Shown here: in pieces, positions 50,601-64,000 of the stretch | Layout: each line of letters starts with the position of its first letter | Numbering within the stretch: position 1 is the stretch's first letter | Assembly (NCBI GenBank): GCA_008921705.1 | Contig: VFFE01007604.1 | Coordinates: 1,046,477-1,110,476, forward strand | Length of the DNA stretch: 64,000 nucleotides | Origin: Burhinus oedicnemus | Lineage: Eukaryota; Chordata; Aves; Charadriiformes; Burhinidae | Direction: 5' to 3' | The notes under the pieces: generated by a model | Database searches by the model: none | Seen by the model: only the letters and a program-made list of their open reading frames with translations | What the model was told of the DNA's origin: nothing | Position numbers and translations under genes: made by a program

Positions 50601-53600
50601 ATAACGTGCCCATGGACTATGCCCCTGCCCCAAGAATTTGCTGGTACTTCTCTGTGTCTTTACTTCTCTCTCTCTAATCTTTTGTGAGGGTTCCACCAGG
50701 TACACTCACATGTACATCAGGCCCAGAACATCCTATAAGACACCATACTGTTTCTTTTGGTGCTTCTGTAAGATACTGCAGAACACAGCACTGCCTTTGA
50801 AAAGTTCCAGGAACGTGTCTCCAAGTATTCAAAGGTGGATCTGAGCAGAGGCATTGCAGTCCAGATACTAATCCCAGAGAAACCCTTATAGTCCTGCCAG
50901 TGTGGATGTTAAAAACAAGCTAGTCTGAGAAACCGCTTCAAAATAATTTTAACTCCCTTTTGCAAATGCTCTTAGTGCCTGGCATGTGTCTGAGGTAACA
51001 TCTCTCTTGACTATGTTCAAGCACAGATCTGTAGCTCCATTTTAGCTTGCTTTGAGATTTGGTTAATGAGGAGTCATTTTCTTTCTGCCGTTTAAGGCCT
51101 CATTTACCTACCCAAATGGACCGTTTTAGCCACTCCAGTATATTTGTAGTATAACCCTCCCGCTGTGTGGACTGGTATAGTGGTATATTGAGTATAGTGG
51201 TATGGCTCTTACAGAAACAAGCTGTATCAGTATAAGGCACCATGATGCTAGTAAACTTGTGGCCACAGTACATTTGGAACCACTACTACTATTAGCCTGT
51301 CTTAAAGTACTGCATTCTTGACCTGCCTGCTTATTCTGTGGAAAACAAAAGATTGCAGAGCAGGCTTAAAAACTAAAGATGTACTGAGACCTATAAGCAA
51401 AGAGTCATCATGTAGACTGTGCCATGAGGATCCAGTGCTCTTTATAGATGCTCAAAGAGCTCAGAGGTTGTGTCCTAAAGGTAATTGCTCTGAAAGGTTT
51501 CCCCTTCATGGAAGTGCCTCTCTTTCAGCAGTCCTTGATCTCTTCTCCCAGCAGACCACACTGCTCAGGATTTTTTTAAACACTCCCCATTTTCCTCCAG
51601 CTCTCACCCCTCAGTCTGTCATTACTCAGCGATCTCCTCAGTCTGGCACAAAGCAGGCTGTCCTCACAGGGAGTCGTGCTGCTGATGGGAATTGGGGTTG
51701 TGACTTGTAAGTATAGAGTTCCCAGGGAGCCAGAAGTATTTTTGCAGGCTACAGGGGCTCAGTGATGTTGGATGTTGGAGTTTTGGATGACTAATTCCTA
51801 CAAAACACTGGCAAGCTTCCTTGTAAACAGCACTCCTGAGCAGCAATTTGCTGGAAGAATGGCTTTTAAAACTTGAACCTGCCTGAGACCCAGATGTTCC
51901 TCTCAGGCTCTGATCATTCCTGGTCATTAAAGACCCTGGCAGCCAGTTTCCGGGTATATCAGATTCCAGCTCAGCTATTCTTATTCTATCTCCCCAAATT
52001 CCCTTTGGAATTTCAGCTCGGCATTTCTTTTCTCTGTGCTTTCAATTCTGTTGTGGAGCTGTGCTACCCTGTTAAACTACTGCCACACTGAACTCAGAAG
52101 GCAGCAGCATTTCTGCAGTGGCCGTTGAGAAATGTCTGCATGGGAAAGGAATTCATTTAACAAGGAAGGGATGGGACAGGACACCTGCACTACTACTTCG
52201 GCCCCAGCAAAGTTGTGAATGTGCTGCCCGCCCTCACAGATGAGGCACCCTTTTAAGCAAAGATTGGTCAAGTGTGACTGCTCCTGCCTGTTGTCTCAGG
52301 ATGATGGCTTCCCTTCTGAAGCGTGGACAATAGATGGGCTGAAGCCATAGAGTTTGCAGCATTTGCCATTCTGTAAGTGCAGAGGCCATGACTTTGTGAC
52401 TGCTAGTTCTGCAGGGCTGAGGGAAAGGGACTGTGGCTCCTGGAAATGTTAACAGTGAAGATGCAGGGATGCTTGTGTAAGGTGTCTGAGATGCTTGATG
52501 CCTTCACAGATCAGAAATTGGTCTGCAACATGACACAAAACCTGGGTGGTGGAAAAATGGGCGCCCCAACACTTGTTTGGCCAGGACTCTAGGAGCCACA
52601 GCATAGACATGGATGAGGCAAAGGAGCAAGCAGATCCTCTCCTTCGGTGCTTACACCTCAGACAGCCCCTGTGGTTGGATCCTTCCTGCTGCCCTGTACA
52701 GGCAACAGAATGCAAATGCTCTTTGCCTTCATCAGTAGCTAGCTCCCCTTTGGGCTGCGGCTCCTCACATGCTGGCAAGCCAGCTGCATAGTCAGGAATA
52801 GAGACACCAATGCCCACATTGTCTCTCGTCTCTCTCTGTTGGCTCAAGGGTAGTTTTTTCCAGTGCAGGAGGTGAACAGGTTCCTGCTTTGTTAGGGAGG
52901 TGAGCCCAGACAGGCTGGCGCCAGCAGGGAGCAGTCTCTCGTGGGGCTGTGAATGTGCTACTTTTTCTGTGTCCGCTTCGCTGTCACTTCTGTTGCTTTG
53001 CCCTGCTTGTTGCAGCATGAATCAGGCCCATTGTTGCATAATGTAACTGAATATGGCCAGGGTAACACTATCCCCTGTCTTTGTCCATGTGCTTATCTCC
53101 TAACCAAGCATTAACACTCTCCAGATGTTCCAGCTCTTTGCCACAGCTCACAAACAGCAACAGTACGCTTTGCTTCTGTTTACTACTTGTAAGCTTACTG
53201 AAAAATTTCCATCAACATTAGTGACACTCAGAGAGCTGTTTGCAGAGAGGTCATCAGCCATCCACCTGATCGTGATTAGATCCTGCCAAGGAGGTGTCCA
53301 GTAAACTCCAGGGCTCCCAGCATCACTGGTCACTGGTGCTGAGGCTGCTGCATCTCTCTGAATGGAGTTCACGAAAGTATTGCTTGTCTATTTGACAAGT
53401 CACAAACCAGGCTTTCTGTACAATGACCTTCTAAGTTGCCATGGTGTATGTATCTGCACAGCTTATATCCATAATGTTTACACCTTCCTAGGAAGAGAAG
53501 GAAGACTAATGAATGTACAGATTATATGCTGCGATGAATGTCACTGTAGCAGAGGTATTTTTTCACATACCTTGTAATAGCAGTGTGTGATGACAGTGCA

Positions 53601-54462
53601 TTTACTTTACAAGGTTTTGTGGCAAGAACTTGCTACCATATAATAACCACAGGATAGTAAATGTACCTTAAGCTATTCTGTGAACTCAGGCTAATCAGAA
53701 TAATAATGAAATTTATGCTGTTTTTTCTCCCTATCCCATGATGTAATTGCTGAGGTGCATCTTCTGTTAGTTGCAGTGAGAAGCACAGGATGTCCAAAAG
53801 AAGCCATTGACTTCAGCTGGCTTCTCACGGTGCTTTATTGCATCTCTCAAATGAGACCATTTGTAGTTTCCTCAGCTCCCTGAAAAAAGCCCTGTTTTAC
53901 ACTGAGAACTTGCTGTCTGGACATTATCATCTTAATTTTCTGCCCTTCTCATCTCTTCAGGTAATGACCAGAGATCCTGACCATTTCCTAAATTGCTGGG
54001 GAGTGATTTTCCCTGCTCTAAGATCTTCCTGCTGGCAGCCTTGCTCAGGCTGTCTTTTACCATTTCTCTGTTAAAGTCCATTTCCCAGTGGAGTAATCAT
54101 TTGCTTCAGTCCTTTCTCCCACATGTGGGTCATTTTGAAAATACCCCAATGCATCATTGCAGTTTGTCCCAGGTTACCAGTGTGTCAGACTGTCTGGCTT
54201 CCTTTCTCAAAGTTTTGCTGGAAAGAGTACATGTAATCTGTAAAACCCCTTGCCAAAGTCAGTTAATGTTGTTGGGCTTTTTTTTTTTTTTAAAAACCGA
54301 GTGTGCTCAGCACTTCCAAGCCATCAAAGAATTAAATTGCGTGTTTAAAATGTAAACATGGACTTTTGGGTCTAATGTTAGATATCCTTTTCTGAAATGT
54401 GTTCATCCCAGAGAATGTCTTGTCCCACTGCTAAAGCTTTGTCTGTCTATCTGTCTCTTTAG

Positions 54463-54882
<420 letters not shown>

Positions 54883-57659
54883 TAATGGTAGGGCAAGTGG
54901 GTGATTTTTGTTGTCTCTGACTGTCTTTTTAGATCAACATTATCAATGTCACTGGTATCTAAAATTGCAAGTAATTTTTTCCTTTCCAAGATCTTGTTTC
55001 AAATCCCAAGTGAATGTTCCAGAATGCGTAGCTTTTGTTTAGCAAGTACTTTCTTTAAAAGTATCCAGATTATTCACTTCAGTGCTCATGAGAAACTATG
55101 TAACAAACCCCAAAGCACAGATCAAAGCTCCGGACCTCCGAACACGTTCCCCAGGTAGCTATCGAATTAATTGCACAGTTGTTGGATTGCATAATGTAGG
55201 GCACAGACAGAAATGTCACAACTGATCAGGTTACCACTGCAGTGGCAGTAACTGGTGGTGCTGGGTTTAAGACAATGCTGTGAATTTGTAAGATGGTAAG
55301 GGGCGAACAGGGCCAGTCACTGTGATTGAGCTGATGAAGGGGTAACTCATGGAACTGCATCGATTCCTTCCCTCTTTCCATGCCTTCAGTATATTGCTGT
55401 CTGCATAATGACATTCTGTTATCTAAAGCAAACGGGCTGCTGGTACAATGATACTTTTACCTTGAGGACACAGACAGGCAAAACTTCGGCCTTCAACTTC
55501 TTGTTGAACTGGTAGGCTTGCACCTCCACAGAACAGGAGGGCTAACTGAAGAGTTACTGTGTATAACTAAGAGCAAAGGCTTGTGTGGCTCAGAAGTGAG
55601 GAAGGGACTTCACCACAAAGGCAGTAGGTTAATTTCAGGCATCAATAAAAGCAACTGCCCTCAATTAGTACAGCTGAGGGTGCCCAAGGAGGTGTTATGG
55701 TCAGGGTCTTATGGATACATCTCATCTGAAGATTAAGAAGAGGAAGAATTAGGTGCTAGCCCTGTTTTGACCCTGCCAGGTGCAGTTACATTAGGTGCAA
55801 GGGTAGCTGTTGTTCAAGTGGGTAAAGTATGACTAGCATGCACAGGCTTAATAAAGGTGAATTTTAAGTTGCTGCATGGGAGGAGGTGGGAGAAAGGATT
55901 TGTTAGATGGCCAAGGAACAGGTTTGAGACCTGGACATTACAACGCTGAGCTACAGAAGGACCTTGCAGTAGCGCAGAGAGTGAAAGCAAAGAAGACCAG
56001 AGGCTGAGTCACGCTTTGAGGACAGGGAAGATCTCAAATGCAGCTAGAGCTAAAAGAGAGAAAAAGCCCAGGAGAAGAAGTGTGGAGGAATGGGGTGCAA
56101 TTAGAGCACTGAGCTTTGTGTAGAGTTTTACCACTGTGTTACAAATTGGCTGGACTAAGTGTAAGGCATGCCAAAGAGAAGGACACTGCAGCACTAGGAA
56201 TGCAAGCTGATCAAATCTGTACATGCAGAGTATTTATTCAAATGTGTTTGAAGTAGCATAGAAGTCAAGGACTGATTTGCAAATCCAACCACCTGGTCAA
56301 CCTAGCCGCAGCCAAATTTACACCTGCAGGACTGGGCACTACGATTTTTTCCCCAGCCAGGTCTGAAGACTAGGGCAGAACTTGACCCTGGAAGTTGGAT
56401 TCCAGTCAGTGCTCAGGGAAATCAGTCACCAGTAAGCTAGCAGGGACTATGGCTGAGGTGGCAGAAGTGTGAGATGTTAAAGCCTGGTTAGAGTTGGAGA
56501 TGTGAATGAGAGGTTTAACAGATCCAGGAGAAAAGCTTTGTGACAAAAGCAGTGGGTAGGGGATTTAACAAAGGGTGTATTTCATGTGTAGTGGTTATAG
56601 CAGGTTCATTTCCCAAGGTATTTTCCTAGGAATAAAGCCTCAGGGATTGAGTACATTCATTTTCCTCTTGCAAATGGGACAAATGATGGCCTTAAAACAA
56701 ACATGTATTTACTTTCTGCATTCCTTAGCACTTGAATAGCCATGATTAAAATGAGGCTGCTTTGTGATTTGCAGCCCTGCAACTCAATTTAGTTCATTTC
56801 TCCTGGGACAATGTGTCTGTTGAAGCATATTATAAGCAAAGAATCTCAACAAGTTTGCAGGTCGATTGGTAGAAGCAGGCAGCAGTTTCGAGACTTCTGC
56901 TGAGTACACCTTTAGGCTGCAAACAGGGCTCTGCCTCTCACCTCAGAAGAGGCTCAGGCTATGGAGATCTTAGCAGCTGTTCCTGGACTAGCCAAAGAAA
57001 GGGGAGGCAGTGGGGGGAGGGAGGAATAGCAGAAATAACGTACTAACAGGACAGAAGGTTAGAGCTAGTAACTGTTCTGACAGGCTTTGCTTGGTGTAAC
57101 CTTCAGGACAAGGTTCAAGCATGAGTTCGTGGTGAAGTTTTGTGGTGTCTAGGTCTCTGCCAAACCAACTTGTTCTTCCCTTGTACAAACAGGGCTTTTG
57201 AGAAGAGGAATAAAAGCCAAGATGTGCTGTCTGTTGACTTCAGTAGCAGACTTGTGTCACTCTGGGTTGGATTCGGTGAACATTTGGACACTCAATCCCT
57301 GTCCTGTCTAAATGTCCTCCTGTAGCATCTGACTTCATGCTATGCTAGTTTCTGCAAGGCAGGAAAGTTGTATAGGATTGATGAGGTAGGAAGCATGGAG
57401 AATTTGGAGAGGGAGGTTGCACCCTTCAAGACAGCGTAGTGCTGAGGTTTCTGAGTAGAAGTGGAGAGTCCTTTGTGGCATAGAGCACTCATACCAGCTC
57501 AGGCACTGGAACTGTCACAGCCATCGTATAAGTCTGGCTCTGTGCCTCCCTTAAAAAGCTCTGGATCAGAATAGCTCTCTAGATCTGGCGCTCTAAAGTG
57601 ACTGTCTTATTACCAGTCCCAGAGGCAAAGTTACAAGGGACCTGTCTGTCCCATCTTGC

Positions 57660-57780
57660 ATTGCAGAGTGTCTTATGTCCTTAATTACTTGCCCATGGTC
57701 ACAGAGAGAGTCAGTGCAGGATCAGGAGCTGACTCTTACTTCTTAACCTCAGTCTGGTGTCTAACTCCAAAATATCTTTG
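57660..57780 (-). repeat. MIR-like SINE fragment, antisense
   Basis: The order 'attacttgcccatggtcacag', then 'agtgcaggatcaggagctgac', then 'tcagtctggtgtctaactcc' is the reverse complement of MIR blocks ('tgtgaccttgggcaagt', 'gattcgaacccag', 'ctctggagccagactg'). The edges are approximate. Confidence 0.7.
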
Positions 57781-58397
57781 CACCCAAGATTGGTCTATTT
57801 CCTACATGTGAGAGAATATTACTACAAGTCCATCCTGAAGGACTCTATAGAAAAATCTCCGGAAGTCACGTTGTGCAGTTCCATGTTATAACTGAATTGA
57901 TCTCACAGCTCTGACCAAAGAGGGGAAGCCTCACATACCTGTTTTCACCCAGTGCTCCCTGCCACTATTCTCAACTGCACCGCTTCACTCTTGTGCACCA
58001 CCTTTCCTACTTCTCAGACCTTTATTGAGTTGATTTCTTTCTTCTGGGTTAGTTTTCTGCCAGATTAGTGGGTTGAATTAGCCTACTGTAGAGTCCAGTG
58101 AGTGCCAAAGCTGGTGCAGGGTGCTGGTGGAGGAGCTCCGTAAGCAAGAGCGGAGGCGCAAGGCTCTTTTCAGCTATTCTTGGATCAGCTCAAGCCTTAA
58201 CATGTAGGTTCATCATTGACTGCAAAATTACCCCACAACCTGCAGTAACTAACTGTGGCTCACAAGACAGTGTTTCCTGCCCAGGAGATGAATAAACTAG
58301 ACTGATGTGCAAGTTATTTTCATGCTTTTTGCAGGTTCCCCTGTTAATTTCTTTCTCTAATCCCAAAGCTCAGATGGATTAATATTTATGTCGTCAC

Positions 58398-58410
58398 CAC
58401 ACACACACAC
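58398..58410. repeat. Short (CA)n microsatellite
   Basis: Six and a half perfect CA units. Short, and possibly polymorphic. Confidence 0.85.
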
Positions 58411-60227
58411 GCATCCTCCCCAGCAGACTCCATAACCTTGAGGCTTTTGGGAGTGGTGATTATGCTGCATACTGCAGCCATGCTCCTTGGAACAAAGCAG
58501 AGAGAGACTCTGGGCTTCACTCTGCCATCACAGCAGGATGCAAGCAGCGATGGGTATCCTGCAGAGAGGCTCAACTCTCCCGTGTTATCTTCTCAGGTAC
58601 ATATGGAAGAATGACTGATGAGAGGTAGGAATTGCTGCTGTCAGCATTGCAGAGCCCAGTAAAGCTATAATCTCTCCTTCCAGAGCTTCCTCTCTCCTCA
58701 AGATCTGTCTGCTACACTGGCGTTCTCTCAAGCTCTCTGCTCTCCACCTTCATTCCCCTGCTCTTCCTTCCCCCTGAACAGTCTATTCAGTGCCTCTTGT
58801 TCTTAAAATATATATTGAAACTGGGTAGATACTTGCATATTCTGAAGAAGCACCTGCTGCAGCACAGTTGCAAGGGGCCAAGCAGGTAACACTAAAGAGA
58901 GAATTACTTCATATATCCTACAGAAGCACTCATGACATCACCTCTCAGTTCCTGAAACAGCCCTGCTTAACCATCAGCACAGTCCTTCTTGCCACAGTTT
59001 TATCGCATGTTTTGGCTATCCAAGCAAAAAAGGACTTTACTGTCCAATTATCAACATTTCAGCCCTTGTCATCAGCCTGCAGGTGAGAGGAGCCCTCGCC
59101 CTGACCCTTCATGGCTACTCATGTGTTTTTAGGCCATTTTACTATGCAGTTTGGTGTTCTGAACTGCCTCCAAATGAACGTGTGCAGGGAATTTAGTGCA
59201 GAGATCCTAGCTGAGGTCCTGGATGCAGTATAATCACATTAGCCTGGCAACATGCCCTTGCTGATTAGCCCCCCTCCACCCCTCCTTTAAGCAGAGCTAA
59301 TTAACCCAAGCGCAGCACTGTACCGAAGCTGTATTCATTCTTGTGGCTCCAGGGTTGGCTTAGCCAGTGCTACTTTGGGGATGACACAGTGTGGATACAT
59401 TAAGATAACTGGTGTCAGCTGCTCTGTTAGTGTGGAGTTAGGCAAAGGCTGCCATTATTCCCATATCTGTTCTGCCACAAACCTGTGAGACGGGAGATTT
59501 CATGTTCATTACCACTCTGGACAGGATTTGAAGTGCCATTCCCAAGATGATTGGTCACTAATGTCTGTAGGTTCTCAGGTGGCATTCCAAGATTCTTAAG
59601 AGTCAAAAGGGGTTATGTAGAAGTCCCTTCCTGAGCTAACATCTCAATTCTGGATGTCAGGAAAGCTGCAAAGCTCTCTTGCTTTTCTGGTAATGTGTGT
59701 GAAGGAGAGGGTAGGGGGTGTGCAGCATTCCAGAAATTAAAGGTGTCTGGAAAATTTATACCAAATGCAAAATTTAATCAAATTTCCTAATTGGAAAAAG
59801 TTTGGAGTGTTTTGCTTTATCCTGTTACGACTGCATTACCTCAGTCTGTTAAGAGATGGCCTGAGAACTGTTATGTCCCATGTTACTGTCAATCAAAGCA
59901 TTTGGGGTTGATAACAAGGCTAATAAATTATGTGCTTTATTAATTGGGTCTAGAAGCAAGGGCCTCTGGTGTGCAGTGGGCTCAGTGTCTCAGCACTGCC
60001 TCTAGGTAGTTTCTTCTGTAATCAGGGCTGGGTTTTCTGGCTGGTTTGCAGTCCAGAGTCACCAAGTGAAGGAGCAAGATTAGATGCAGCTTAAGTTTAC
60101 AGGAGAGGTCCAACTTCCTCCCAACGTACTAAAGAATGGCTGGAATAGTAAAGGGTCCCCCATCCCCACCTTCTCTGCATACCCACCCGCATGGGATAGT
60201 AGGTCCAAGGAGGTTGCCAGAAAATTG

Positions 60228-60316
60228 CAATCTGATGTAAGCTGGCCCTCCTTTGAGTGGGGATTAGGACCAGACAACCCCCAGAGGTCCCTTCCAGTTT
60301 ATATCATCCTGTGACT
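60228..60316 (+). mobile_element. Old CR1 3'-UTR fragment
   Basis: The sequence 'gtaagctggccctcctttgag', then 'ggggattaggaccagacaac' and 'ccccagaggtcccttccag', then 'atcatcctgtgac' follows the CR1 3' UTR ('ggccctgctttgag', 'gggattggactagatgac', 'ctccagaggtcccttccaac', 'attctgtgat'). The 8-bp tail is worn down to one degenerate unit. This is a different and older copy from the one at 42190-44188. Confidence 0.85.
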
Positions 60317-61336
60317 AATTATTTAAAGTCCCTAAGTGCTTTCAGGCAGTGAGCAGTCAAGATTCGGTGAGAATGACTGGCTCAGGATTGTGCATGAGTG
60401 CTGCAAGGCAGCTGTCCTTTTACAGATTCCACATCCATCTCAATTTTAGAAGAATGTTTGTAAGAAATAGGTAATGGAATGGTATAAATAATGATTTGTT
60501 CCGTTCAGCTCAACCAAAAAATCAGAAGTTTGTGTCAGTTGTTTTAAGCTTATTTAATCCTTTTCATGAAAGAATCCTGGGTTGGTTGTAAAATGCAAAT
60601 GTTTTCTGAATGAAAACCTAATGTTTTCTTTTAAGAACATCTTGCAGTGCAAATTGCCTTCCCTTTATAGTCTGAACTAATCTGGGGGTTGAGTAGTTTT
60701 TGTTCTTGCAAGAATATTTCATCGGCGAACTTATTCCTTGAAACTGTTCACTCATGTGTTACAGAGAAGCCCCATTTTGAAGCTGTAAAAACCACCTTCT
60801 AGATATCTATGCGGTGGTGATCAGTCAGCACTTAAAGCAGCTAGGTCAGTGCCCAGGTATGTGGGTGTGTCCATCTTATGGGTGGCAGTGCCTATATGGA
60901 GCGTATGACTGCCATGAAGTGCAGAGGTACATGCAGTACCTACTCCATGCTCACACGAGCAGTGGAAGGAAGGAGTCAGCAACATTGCAGTGTCCTTGTA
61001 GCATATCTTTACAGAAGGAAAAATGAAACTGCCATGTAGATTGCCTTCTGTCAGCAGGTTTACCTTGGGGATTCGTCTTGGTTTGCTGTATCAGAGATGC
61101 TGTGATTATAGCTAGGATTTTGACATCTTATTTCTGAGAGTGGAAGCCAGACAGATAGTTCTGTTCTTTGAGCAATGTTGCTGACAGCCTGGTCTTGAGC
61201 AGTATGGTTGTGCACACGAGTGCTGCGTGCGTTGTCACGGGAAGTAAAGTGCCGTTGCCTCAGCAGTTCTTCGTATCCCAGTGTGGGATTTCAAACTTCA
61301 TTATCAGTTTTGAAATTCATTTTGGCACTTGAACTG

Positions 61337-61354
61337 TAAATAAATAAATAAATA
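61337..61354. repeat. (TAAA)n microsatellite
   Basis: Four and a half perfect TAAA units. Confidence 0.9.
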
Positions 61355-64000
61355 CCTCATAATGCGAAGAGCTAAGCCTCCCTGCTGAGCTGTCTGTCCT
61401 GGCAAAAAGCTGCTCCCAGCAATACTGATTTCAAATCAACAGACTCGCTGTTCCCTTTTCCCCATTTCCAGCCTTTGTCTGGTGGCATCTTGCTCTTTCT
61501 ACTCTTCTGATGGAAGTAATATCTATCTCTTTTTCCCCATCACACCTCCAAATATGTGGATCCAGAGACACGACCCGACATCTCCAAAATATCCTGTGAA
61601 ATGAATTTCACAGTGCTTAATGAGTAATAAAGGATTCATTGACCAGGTCCAAATGTTCCCTGTGCTGGACAACTGACTTATGCTAGGATGTGTCCTCTCA
61701 AACCTAGCAAGGCATTCTCCTTGGGTGCCTTTCCCAGGCTGGAGCTAGTCATGGAAAACAAGCTATTTCTGTAGCCATGATGTACAAGTTTGTACATAAT
61801 ACATTCATCATTGCACCACCTTGCCATCATGCACAGGATTAGACCTTAAAGCTGAGCACCTGCAAGAGCAGACAAATGGGGCATTGCTCACAACATCTAA
61901 TGCAAAGATTTATCCCAAAGTTCTTGGATCTGCTCTCCTAGGACCCCTGAAGGTAGCAGACATTTCCATTGCTTCCAGCAAAGCCAGGCCACGTCCTCTG
62001 GGTGTGCGATGGCAAGCTCAGCGCTATGTGCCAACGGTACCATCCCCCATGGCGGGGTTCCCTGGCTTGCGCTGTGGCCCCTGCAGCAATGCAGCCGATG
62101 GGAAGAAGTAAACATCTGTTTCATCAGGCTCATAATTGACCCTACGCAGTCTGTTGACATCTCACAGCCCAGAAATGGGATTGTCTGAAGCATAATCCTT
62201 GCCTGAATAGGTACTGATTAACAGCAAGGGAGGCAGCTATGGCACCTGATCTGTGCAGTCATCCTCGATGTAATGAATGTTGTACAGAAAGCGGAAAAAA
62301 AGCTCCAAGAATTTTCTGGTAGTGTCTGTGGCCTTTGTAACACAGCAAGAGATGAAGAGCCTGATTCTAGGTAAGATGATTTCTGAAGGTATCGCTGCGG
62401 TAAGGGTAAAAGTGTTCCATGTTTTTCAGCATGTAATGTGCAACACTTAAAAATCATCTTCCTGTAGCAAATTGAGCTAATGCCACGGTGCAAAAATTAA
62501 CCCAGTCTTTGGAAGAACTCAGAACCAGGACATTATGTAAAGCCTTCTGCAGAACAGAGGTAGCTGTTGAATAGCTTCCAAAGCTGAAGAGTAGATGGAA
62601 GCGAGTTGAAATGTAGCTCATTAATCAGAAAGCAAAAGTAGCCCTGGTAGTCTTTGGTGCTGTGCTGGATTCTGGTTGAACTGGTATTGAAATAACCACC
62701 AATTCCTGAACGACCTGCTACAATTTTCCAGTACCACACTCTGACCCCCCCACCGCTACCATTCCCCTCATGCAGGCACCCAGCTGTCTTTCCATTTACT
62801 AGTTCACTTAGAGTTTCCTCTGGTTCCCTCTGTGAAGGAATCCAGCTCCTGCTTCAGCTTCATCTGTAAGGCCATCTTCTTGCTGCCTGGGGGCTGGAGG
62901 GTGTGGGAAGGACAGCATATGCCTGAATACAGCTTCTCTCAATCACTGTCCTATTCCTCTGGAGAAGCCAGTCCCATGCACATTTAATTTTATGAATGTC
63001 TATATTCTTGTTGGAAAACAGCAGAACAGTGCTCATGAGCATGAGTATGTATGTAGAGCCAACTGCGTTCCTAAGTGTTGGCAGACCCAGGAGAAACTGT
63101 GATAGACTGCACCAGTTACAGTTCTCAGCAAAATTTCAGGAAGAGAAAAGAGCAAAATTATATAAGCTAGGACTCATGCTAAATATGATCAAGCTTGGAG
63201 CTCTGCAAAGGGAAACCAACAAAGATTGCACCAGCAGTGTCGGCATGATTTTATTGTGTTACAAAAGTTCACTTTTCTTCCCTTAAACCACTCACTCCTG
63301 GAGTCATTTGACTCCATGAGAATGTGTGTCTTGATCATTTTGGGTAAGATGTATATCTGGTTATAGAACAAATCCTGAGGATGAATGGCTTAAAAGACAA
63401 AAAAATGGAACTCAGCATTTATTTGGTTTTGATGATTACTAAATGCTGGGAGCTGCACTGTTTTGCTCCTAATCATAGCTCAGAGAAAATAAAGATGCAA
63501 CTGTGTCCCATCAAGACACTCCAGCTGGTGAATCTCATGACTTGATCTTTACCCCGTGAAGCACTAATCCACTTGAGAGAGTCACAACATTGTACATCGG
63601 AGCTGCTTATGTGTATCTTACTCCAGTCTCACAAGATATATACTACCAGCATTCAAAGAACTGTCAGAGCCTCATAATTTTTCACTTAAATGAAAACGCA
63701 TTACTCTGCTTGATTCACCTTTTTCTTAAACAAGTGCATCTCCGTTCACTTCCATGGAGTCCGGATGTGGAAACTGTAACCAAGATTAAACTCTGCCCCA
63801 CAGTGATTGCAGCCTATTTCTGGCAGGATGCAAGCAGTACAGCTCTGTATAGGAAATGCGTATTTGTCTTTGGATAGAGGGAGACAAGCATCCCGAGTGT
63901 CTTCATTACAGTAGGTTATGCATGCGTGCCCATGTCGGTAAGCATGCTGTGAAAGTGTGTGTGTTTGAATTAACTCAGTTGCAAAAATGGACATGAAGGT

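Larger units (their letters stand above)
45892..54462 (+). other. HCN4: Intron 3 of HCN4-like gene, 8.6 kb
   Basis: The intron runs from the GTAAGT donor to the acceptor 'ctgtctctttag' before exon 4, and is phase 0. It contains two MIR-like SINEs (about 47025-47225 minus, 47484-47645 plus). Otherwise I recognise no gene or repeat. The longest antisense open frame (52449-53018, 189 codons, ATG start) has no recognisable domain and is treated as chance. Confidence 0.88.

Noticed and set aside
61821..62111. 96-codon + strand frame as an extra HCN exon
   Set aside because: The translation shows no similarity to the HCN C-linker or cyclic-nucleotide-binding domain, and lacks the YKQVEQYMSFHKLP start of exon 5.

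Overview
The window is vertebrate nuclear DNA, almost certainly from a bird, and lies entirely inside one gene. Three short blocks are coding: 10443-10866, 45730-45891 and 54463-54681. Together they encode the transmembrane core of a hyperpolarization-activated cyclic-nucleotide-gated (HCN) cation channel, and HCN4 is the best paralog match. The gene reads left to right on the + strand. The bird call rests on a CR1 retrotransposon with a 3' tail of 8-bp ATTCTATG-type repeats, several older CR1 remnants, decayed MIR-like SINEs, and a solo LTR with a 5-bp target-site duplication. The species cannot be named from this sequence.

Layout: 1-10442 is the end of the upstream (first) intron. 10443-10866 is exon 2 (S1 to S4 and the start of the S4-S5 linker). 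10867-45729 is a 34.9-kb intron. 45730-45891 is exon 3 (rest of the linker, S5, start of the pore loop). 45892-54462 is an 8.6-kb intron. 54463-54681 is exon 4 (pore helix, GYG filter, S6, start of the C-linker). 54682-64000 is the start of the next intron. Exon 1 and exon 5 onward (rest of the C-linker and the cyclic-nucleotide-binding domain) are outside the window. Each exon has canonical AG/GT borders and an open frame. The exon lengths (424, 162 and 219 nt) and phases match vertebrate HCN genes.

The large intron carries most of the recognisable insertions: an internally deleted, frameshifted CR1 with reverse-transcriptase motifs (about 42190-44188, sense), a 682-bp solo LTR (33155-33836, antisense) with a perfect ATCAG duplication, a perfect 74-bp tandem duplication (31973-32125), and older CR1 and MIR-like remnants. 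The other introns hold scattered ancient SINE or CR1 fragments and short simple repeats.

I found no second protein-coding gene, no structural RNA gene, no CRISPR array and no novel multi-gene system. The points most worth a second look are the filter-adjacent glutamine in exon 4, the recent-looking 74-bp duplication with two acceptor-like ends, the intact solo LTR, and two long intronic open frames that I do not think are genes.
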